The position numbers and the translations under genes were made by a program. Of a stretch of DNA of 64,000 nucleotides, positions 59,801-64,000 are shown piece by piece. Source of the DNA: Prosthecobacter sp. (GTDB lineage: Bacteria > Verrucomicrobiota > Verrucomicrobiia > Verrucomicrobiales > Verrucomicrobiaceae); assembly GCF_014879935.1 (NCBI RefSeq), contig NZ_JACSRD010000138.1:121828-185827 (forward strand), written 5' to 3'. A model generated the notes under the pieces. That model was not told where the DNA came from. It made no database searches and worked only from the letters and a program-made list of their open reading frames with translations. Position 1 is the stretch's first letter; each line of letters begins with the position of its first letter.

Positions 59801-61725
59801 ACCTCAAACTCATGCCGCACAGGATGATAGCGCCACACACCGGCATTGATGGGCTCGCGCTGGTCATCCGGCGTGCCCGGCTTGCCGACGCGGCTGTGCG
59901 TGAAGACGCCATGGCAGCCATACAGCCAGCCGTCCGGGCCCCAGATGAAGGAGTTGAGGGTTTCGTGGGTGTCCTGGGTGCCCCAGCCGTCGAGGAGGGC
60001 GTAGGCGGTGAAGTTCAGGCCGGGGACTTGAGTAACGGGGCCATTCTTGGCCCCTTCTGATCCAGACGGGCCAGGAATGGCCCGATTACTGCCGAGCGGC
60101 AGCGGCTTGTCCCCATCCCGCGGAATGAACATCAAATACGGCGCAGCCCCAACCCACACGCCGCCGAAGCCGAGTTCGATGCCGCTGACGAGATTCAGGC
60201 CTTCGCAGAAGATTTTCTTCGTCTCGAAGGTGCCGTCGCCGTCTTTGTCTTCGAGGATTTTGATGCGGTCCTGGCCTTTCCCGACTTCGCGGGGCTGCGG
60301 ATAACTATTTCCTTCCACGACCCAGATGCGGCCGCGTTCGTCGAAGGTGAAGGCCATCGGCTGCACGAGGTCCGGCTCCGCGGCGATGAACTCGGCTTTG
60401 AAGCCGCCGGGGAGCTGCATGGACTTCAGCGCGGTGGCGGGCGACTGGCCTTTGGCGTATTCGGCCTGCGGCTTGAGCGCGGGACCGTAGAGCTTCTTCG
60501 GCGTGAGGTCGGCGGTGGTGTCCTTCCGCTCCTGCGTGAGGATGAAGACGCCCGCTTTGTTGCCGACGACGATGTCGGGCAGCTTGTCGCCATTCAAATC
60601 GCCAACCTGCACATCGACGCCGACGCCGGTGTTTGCGTCGATGAGATGCGGAACGAAATCGACACCACCCTTGCCGTCGCGCTTCGTTTGATACCAATAG
60701 ATGACTCGGTGGCCGTGCTCGTCGGGGTCGTGGCCGTTGTGCGCCCAGTAGCGCTTGCCGGTGACGATGTCCTGGACGCCATCGCCGTCGATGTCCGCGA
60801 GGTGCGCGGCGTGCGGCTGGCTGAAGACGATGCCGTAGTCGTTGTCCTGCGGCTGCTCGCTGGCGAGCATGACGCGGGTCCATTTGGGCATGTTCGGAGC
60901 AGTCTTGTTCTGCAGAAACACTGCCACGCCATAACGGTGCGCGGCGAGGCTGGTGAAGATGTCGTTCTCGCCATTGCCGTCGAAATCATAGGCGAACATC
61001 TGTGCCCCGCCGCCGACACCGGCGGCGAAGTTGTGCTGCGTCCAAGGAGCCGGACTTGCCAAGTCCGGACGGGAGTTGGCAACTCCCGCTCCTTGATTCT
61101 CCCACCAACGGCGTGCCTCCAGCAGATCGAGCTTTCCATCGCCATTCACGTCGCCGACGCCGAGCCCGTGCGTGAACTTCGCGACCTTCATGTCATCCGT
61201 GACGGCGACGAAGGGCCATTTATCGGTCGGTTTCGACCAGTTCGGGGCGAACCAGCCGAACTTCCCGCCGGTGCTGCACACGATCTCTGGTTTGCCGTCG
61301 CCGGTGATGTCGGTGAAGACGGGCGATTCGTTGTCCACCACGTCGGCGACGATGTGCATGGGCCACGGTTTGTCGTCGTGGGTGCCGGGATTCAGGTAAA
61401 GCCGCGCTTCCTTGCCGGGGAAGCCGAGGATGAGGATGTCGTTCTTTTTGTCGGCGTCGAAATCGTGGACGTAGGCGAAGAAGTTGTCCGAGTAGCCATT
61501 GATGCTGAAGATCTTCGGCTCGTAGTAAGCGTGCTTCTTTTCAAAAGCCGGACCTTCCCACCAAAACGGCCCTGCGACGACGTCGGGTTTGCCGTCGCCA
61601 TTGATGTCGCCGATCGCGGCACCTTCGGAGTAAAAGTCACCGTGGAGCTGCTGGCGCTTCCAGGTGATCTGCGTGGCGGCGTGCAGGCTGGAGGCCGCGA
61701 GGAGGGCGAAGACGAGCGTTTTCAT
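56836..61725 (-). CDS. Giant secreted FG-GAP / PVC-type haem-binding dehydrogenase protein
   Basis: A 1629-residue exported protein (MKTLVFALLAASSLHAA). In order: FG-GAP/VCBS calcium-type repeats (about 20-430; IGDINGDGKPDVV, VGDVNGDGKLDLL, LADIDGDGVQDIV, VGDLNGDKLPDIV), the PVC-type dehydrogenase propeller (about 460-840), HEAT-like helices (about 870-1310), a cytochrome c domain with C1348-G-Q-C-H, and a C-terminal beta domain (about 1490-1629). Presumed function is extracytoplasmic oxidation of a sugar with electrons passed to haem. Five palindromic elements lie in frame. The start at 61725 gives a clean signal peptide; the longer frame is not used. Confidence 0.88.
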   Translation of the reverse strand: MKTLVFALLAASSLHAATQITWKRQQLHGDFYSEGAAIGDINGDGKPDVVAGPFWWEGPAFEKKHAYYEPKIFSINGYSDNFFAYVHDFDADKKNDILILGFPGKEARLYLNPGTHDDKPWPMHIVADVVDNESPVFTDITGDGKPEIVCSTGGKFGWFAPNWSKPTDKWPFVAVTDDMKVAKFTHGLGVGDVNGDGKLDLLEARRWWENQGAGVANSRPDLASPAPWTQHNFAAGVGGGAQMFAYDFDGNGENDIFTSLAAHRYGVAVFLQNKTAPNMPKWTRVMLASEQPQDNDYGIVFSQPHAAHLADIDGDGVQDIVTGKRYWAHNGHDPDEHGHRVIYWYQTKRDGKGGVDFVPHLIDANTGVGVDVQVGDLNGDKLPDIVVGNKAGVFILTQERKDTTADLTPKKLYGPALKPQAEYAKGQSPATALKSMQLPGGFKAEFIAAEPDLVQPMAFTFDERGRIWVVEGNSYPQPREVGKGQDRIKILEDKDGDGTFETKKIFCEGLNLVSGIELGFGGVWVGAAPYLMFIPRDGDKPLPLGSNRAIPGPSGSEGAKNGPVTQVPGLNFTAYALLDGWGTQDTHETLNSFIWGPDGWLYGCHGVFTHSRVGKPGTPDDQREPINAGVWRYHPVRHEFEVFAHGTSNPWGLDYDQHGEWFVTACVIPHLYHIVPGGRYQRQAGQHFNAHTYEDIKTIADHAHYAGNPRPDVTFDKTTGAGVMNNDTNALGGGHAHCGLAIYQSSLFPPTYRNQLLFGNLHGHRLVANYTDPHASTYIGKHAADFLRANDMHFIPVTQKVGPDGALYVSDWSDQQICHRGSGAVEHWDRSNGRIYRVTYEGGVGVQALADSGSSHTSAKAYTPTAPFDLAKESDETLAKLAVQAENDWFSRMARRVLMEKVSQLSGQAGNLRDAIDPLLTVFGDAVTNDGVSTTQKLRALWAVRLVDVLNSTSLMVSRDATEPTMRVQGIRCLSEKHWLQPLPANVEEQKNADSFIAYALELASATPMDPIVRRELASALQRIPQDQRKDLATALLKHGEDKDDPMIPLLIWYGIEPVVAADPAVGMQLAKVSKMPKVTQFIYRRLSSDDAGRTSLLKLAAETPDAVLKLDLLNALVQAARNGHQITKPDGWDALRQKVASALAEPHPDAAKAAATLLELEASMGIETALATYRDLLGSASARTSERENALNVLLQAKDASTAKTLLQLLQNDAPASLRRKAIQALASLKDAETPKILGAALPKLSANELPDAVNTLASTKEGSKALLKAVETKTVPATALSPFLVRQLTAFDDAEINALIKSAWGDVNAPKADLAERTKKYRDLLTPAKLAKGDLAKGKMLYTATCGQCHKLFGEGQNVGPDITGSNRADLNYLLENVLDPNAVIGKAYQLNLFTMKDGRVMSGVIKEENPAAVKIAMMGGVEFTLPQADIAKREVSKLSTMPEGLFDALQPEMVVDLVKYLQSGSVVPPSGGSGGPAKAGTTIPGALEGESLKVLEITGGKTGKQGMGGFGNDWSGAAQLWWTGGKPDQKLTLAIPVKEAGKYTLYGALTMARDYGVVSITLDGKPVASSFDGYNNPKVLHTGEKEWGTHELTAGEHKLTFTLAPPNPDAIPSNMVGIDYVRLEKK
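57271..57322. repeat. In-frame palindromic element, family C
   Basis: A 52 bp element with ends TGTAGTCCCG/CGGGACTACA and inner hairpins CCGGCTTTAGCCGG and CCGCCTGAAGGCGG. It encodes about residues 1468-1485 (SVVPPSGGSGGPAKAGTT region) between the cytochrome and the C-terminal beta domain. Confidence 0.85.
58254..58310. repeat. In-frame palindromic element, family D copy 1
   Basis: A 57 bp element with arms AAGTGGCT-GCGGCTTTAGCCG and the near-perfect inverted AAGTGGCT-TCGGCTTTAGCCG. It encodes residues about 1139-1158, inside the HEAT-like helices. Confidence 0.85.
59132..59196. repeat. In-frame palindromic element, family D copy 2
   Basis: A 65 bp element with 22 bp arms GTTGGAGT..AGGCTTTAGCCG, 20 of 22 matching in inverse. 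It shares the GGCTTTAGCC core with copy 1. It encodes residues about 844-865, between the propeller and the HEAT region. Confidence 0.85.
60032..60089. repeat. In-frame palindromic element, family B copy 2
   Basis: A 58 bp element with two hairpins around CCATTCTTGG and CCAGGAATGG and GTA/TAC ends. It aligns along its whole length with the element at 14035-14086, except for a 6-base difference in the middle. It encodes residues about 546-565 in the propeller. Confidence 0.85.
61043..61095. repeat. In-frame palindromic element, family E
   Basis: A 53 bp element with perfect ends CAAGGAGC/GCTCCTTG and two perfect inner hairpins, CCGGACTTGCCAAGTCCGG and GGGAGTTGGCAACTCCC. It encodes residues about 211-228 of the FG-GAP region. 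Confidence 0.9.
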
Positions 61726-61813
61726 GGCTGAGAGAAAACCAACGCTATCAGATTTGGCCCTTGGTGGACAAGTTTTATGCCGCATCGGCCATCAGGCCGT
61801 TTATTCTGCCCGC

Positions 61814-62197
61814 ATGCCACCTGTCTTCATCCTCAGCGAAGAACCCATCCAGCCCGCCCAGACCCGGTTCAAGACGGGCGAGGGCGCGGAGGCGCAGTTT
61901 CTCGGCGTGGTGCGCGGTGAAGAGGACGGCAGGCCGATCTCCGGCATCGACTACAGCGCCTACCTGCCCATGGCGGATAAGATGCTGCGCGAACTCGTCG
62001 AACGCGGCGAGCGCGAACATGGGCCGCATCGCGTGTTCATACAGCATCGCCTCGGTTTCGTAGCCGCAGAGCAGCCGAGCATCATCATCAAGGTGCGCAC
62101 GAAGCACAGCGCGGAGTCCTTTGACCTGTGCCGCTGGTATTTGAAGGAAATCAAAACCTGCGTGCCGATCTGGAAGAAGCCGGTCTTTGCGCTTTGA
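61814..62197 (+). CDS. moaE: Molybdopterin synthase catalytic subunit MoaE
   Basis: A 127-residue protein, slightly shorter than the usual about 150. It inserts sulfur into precursor Z to make molybdopterin, together with MoaD. Features: [45 protein letters not shown] and the C-terminal active-site block VPIWKKPVF with Lys121/Lys122. No moaD is adjacent. The frame continues upstream into the divergent gene; the ATG at 61814 gives the normal N-terminus. Confidence 0.88.
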   Translation: MPPVFILSEEPIQPAQTRFKTGEGAEAQFLGVVRGEEDGRPISGIDYSAYLPMADKMLRELVERGEREHGPHRVFIQHRLGFVAAEQPSIIIKVRTKHSAESFDLCRWYLKEIKTCVPIWKKPVFAL

Positions 62198-62231
62198 TGT
62201 TTCGTATCCTATTTCAAACTCTTCTCACACC

Positions 62232-63872
62232 ATGCCCACGCCCGCCTTCCACTACCAAGAACTCCTCGAACTCGGCACCGACGACACCGAATACCGCCTG
62301 CTGACCAAGGATCACGTCCGCGTCGAAAAACTCGGCGATAAAGAGATGCTCGTCGTCGATCCCGAGGCGCTCACGCTGCTGGCGAACCAGGCGTTTCATG
62401 ACATCAATTTCTTCCTGCGCCCGAAGCACCTGAAGCAGGTCGCCGCCATCCTCGATGACAAGGAAGCGAGCGAGAACGACCGCATGGTGGCGCTCACGAT
62501 GCTCAAAAATGCCGATGTGGCCTCCGCGGGCTTGCTGCCGTTTTGTCAGGACACCGGCACCTCCATCATCATGGGCAAAAAGGGCCAGCAGGTCTGGACC
62601 GGCGGCGGTGATGAGGCCGCGCTCTCGAAGGGCGTCTATCTCGCCTACACCGAGAACAACCTGCGCTACTCGCAAAACGCCGCGCTGAACATGTTCGACG
62701 AGAAGAACACCGGCACCAATCTGCCCGCGCAGCTCGATTTGTATGCCACCGATGGCGACGCTTATAAATTCCTTTTCATCGCCAAAGGCGGCGGCTCGGC
62801 GAACAAGGCCTTCCTGTATCAGGAAACCCGAGCCGTGCTCAATCCGAAGAGCATCGTGAAGTTTTTGACCGACAAAATGGTCACGCTCGGCACCGCCGCG
62901 TGCCCGCCTTACCATCTCACCTTCGTCATCGGCGGCACCTCGGCCGAATCGACGATGAAACACGTCAAACTCGCCTCCACGAAGTATTACGACAACCTCC
63001 CCACCACCGGCAACGAGCACGGCCGCGCCTTCCGCGATGTCGAGCTCGAGGCGCAGATGCTCCAGGCCGCCCGCGAGTGCGGCATCGGTGCCCAATTTGG
63101 CGGGAAATACTTTGCGCTCGATGTCCGCATCATCCGCCTGCCGCGTCACGGCGCGTCACTGCCCATCGGCATCGGCGTTTCCTGCTCCGCCGACCGCCAG
63201 GCGAAAGGCAAGATCACGCGTGACGGCGTCTTCATCGAGAAGCTCGAAACGAACCCGCTGCAATACATCCCCGAGGAGCTGCGCCACCGCAAAGACACCA
63301 ACGCCGTGCGCATCGACACCAATCGCCCGATGGCCGAGATCCGCGCCGAGCTGAGCAAGTATCCCACCACCACGCGCCTCCTCATCAACGGCCCCATCAT
63401 CGTCGCCCGCGACATCGCGCATGCGAAGCTGAAGGAGATGCTCGATGCCGGCAAGCCGCTGCCCGATTACTTCAAGAATCACCCCGTCTATTACGCTGGC
63501 CCCGCCAAAACACCCGCCGGCATGCCCAGCGGCAGCTTCGGCCCCACCACCGCCGGACGCATGGACAGCTATGTCGATCTCTTCCAAAGCCACGGCGGCA
63601 GCATGGTGATGATCGCGAAGGGAAATCGCGGCCAGCAGGTCACGGATGCGTGCAAGAAGCACGGCGGCTTCTACCTCGGCAGCATCGGCGGTCCCGCCGC
63701 CATCCTCGCCAAGGAAAACATCAAGAAGGTCGAAGTCGTCGAGTTCCCCGAACTCGGCATGGAAGCCATCTGGAAGATCGAGGTGGAAGATTTCCCGGCC
63801 TTCATCCTCATCGACGACAAGGGGAACGACTTCTTCCAAAGCGTCGGACCGGGGTGCTCGGTGAAGCATTGA
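62232..63872 (+). CDS. fumA: Fumarate hydratase class I
   Basis: A 546-residue single-chain, oxygen-sensitive fumarase. It interconverts fumarate and malate in the TCA cycle. The 4Fe-4S ligands are Cys105 (PFCQDTGT), Cys224 (AACPPYHL) and Cys318 ([12 protein letters not shown]), the same numbers as in E. coli FumA. The C-terminal swivel domain has [16 protein letters not shown] and [25 protein letters not shown]. The ATG at 62232 gives the expected start, 34 bp after moaE. Confidence 0.96.
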   Translation: MPTPAFHYQELLELGTDDTEYRLLTKDHVRVEKLGDKEMLVVDPEALTLLANQAFHDINFFLRPKHLKQVAAILDDKEASENDRMVALTMLKNADVASAGLLPFCQDTGTSIIMGKKGQQVWTGGGDEAALSKGVYLAYTENNLRYSQNAALNMFDEKNTGTNLPAQLDLYATDGDAYKFLFIAKGGGSANKAFLYQETRAVLNPKSIVKFLTDKMVTLGTAACPPYHLTFVIGGTSAESTMKHVKLASTKYYDNLPTTGNEHGRAFRDVELEAQMLQAARECGIGAQFGGKYFALDVRIIRLPRHGASLPIGIGVSCSADRQAKGKITRDGVFIEKLETNPLQYIPEELRHRKDTNAVRIDTNRPMAEIRAELSKYPTTTRLLINGPIIVARDIAHAKLKEMLDAGKPLPDYFKNHPVYYAGPAKTPAGMPSGSFGPTTAGRMDSYVDLFQSHGGSMVMIAKGNRGQQVTDACKKHGGFYLGSIGGPAAILAKENIKKVEVVEFPELGMEAIWKIEVEDFPAFILIDDKGNDFFQSVGPGCSVKH

Positions 63873-64000
63873 TGCCCGAGGTTACCGTTCAGTCTTGCTG
63901 CCAAGGCAATACACCCCATAGTGGCATTTGATATAACGTGAAGGAGTGTATCCGAGCAGGAGGCGGAGGCAAGACTCGTTTAGCTGGAGGCGCGTGGCGC
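63873..64000. other. Non-coding end of the window
   Basis: After the fumA stop there is no hairpin terminator and no gene I can support. A GTG at about 63940 opens a frame to the window edge but shows no recognisable protein. Base composition between 63900 and 63950 is lower in GC than the genes around it. Confidence 0.4.

Noticed and set aside
63940..64000. A gene starting with GTG at the right edge
   Set aside because: Only about 20 codons are visible and they show no recognisable feature.

Overview
The window is a chromosomal segment of a GC-rich bacterium of the PVC group, most probably Verrucomicrobiota and close to Verrucomicrobiaceae/Prosthecobacter. This placement is by gene content, not phylogeny. 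The indicators are paired DUF1549/DUF1553 and DUF1501 genes, giant PVC-type haem-binding dehydrogenases carrying ThuA, FG-GAP and HEAT parts, several secreted sulfatases, a DUF1080 protein, a PhoD-like phosphatase with a twin-arginine signal, and many small palindromic repeats. Housekeeping genes (ilvC, secG, ispA-like, fabF, frr, pyrH, coaX, fumA, tRNA-Leu) are interspersed singly with these catabolic and secreted genes.

Layout. 0-9.8 kb: a truncated Uma2 gene, a serpin, a secreted esterase divergent from a sulfatase, a methyltransferase, a small secreted protein, a sodium:solute symporter, ilvC, an FKBP isomerase and a GNAT. 9.8-17.7 kb: a 1633-residue ThuA-dehydrogenase-cytochrome-ThuA protein, a REP-associated transposase locus and a PhoD-like phosphatase. 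17.8-23.9 kb: secG, prenyl synthase, VWA protein, LolA, fabF, esterase. 23.9-32.0 kb: a sugar isomerase-like protein, the DUF1549-DUF1501 pair, glgE, then a decayed chimera of three gene fragments. 32.2-40.1 kb: tRNA-Leu, a second sulfatase, a second REP-associated transposase locus, a DUF1080 protein, a lipoprotein, a ROK kinase, coaX and secreted unknowns. 40.1-47.2 kb: a complete phosphate uptake locus, pstSCABB, divergent from a phosphate-selective porin. 47.3-56.7 kb: a membrane protein, a 900-residue coiled-coil lipoprotein, a beta-helix protein, frr, pyrH, two different trans-sulfuration enzymes, a thioredoxin-like protein and a small membrane protein. 56.8-63.9 kb: a second giant haem-binding dehydrogenase, moaE and class I fumarase.

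How the genes work together. The phosphate genes form one functional unit: outer-membrane porin, binding protein, permease and two ATPases. The sulfatases, DUF1080 protein, sugar isomerase-like protein, DUF1549/1501 pair, giant dehydrogenases and symporter fit polysaccharide and sugar scavenging, but no substrate can be named from sequence alone.

The most unusual content is the repeat landscape. Two Y1/HUH transposase (RAYT) genes each sit between their own family of about 90-97 bp three-hairpin modules, arranged in opposing orientations, with compensatory changes in the stems. A separate class of palindromic elements, each made of terminal inverted repeats around inner hairpins, lies in frame inside the two giant dehydrogenase genes (two clear copies in one, five in the other). 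Some of these belong to recognisable shared families. A 101 bp palindromic element occurs twice, 55 kb apart. No CRISPR array, prophage or complete classical insertion sequence was seen.
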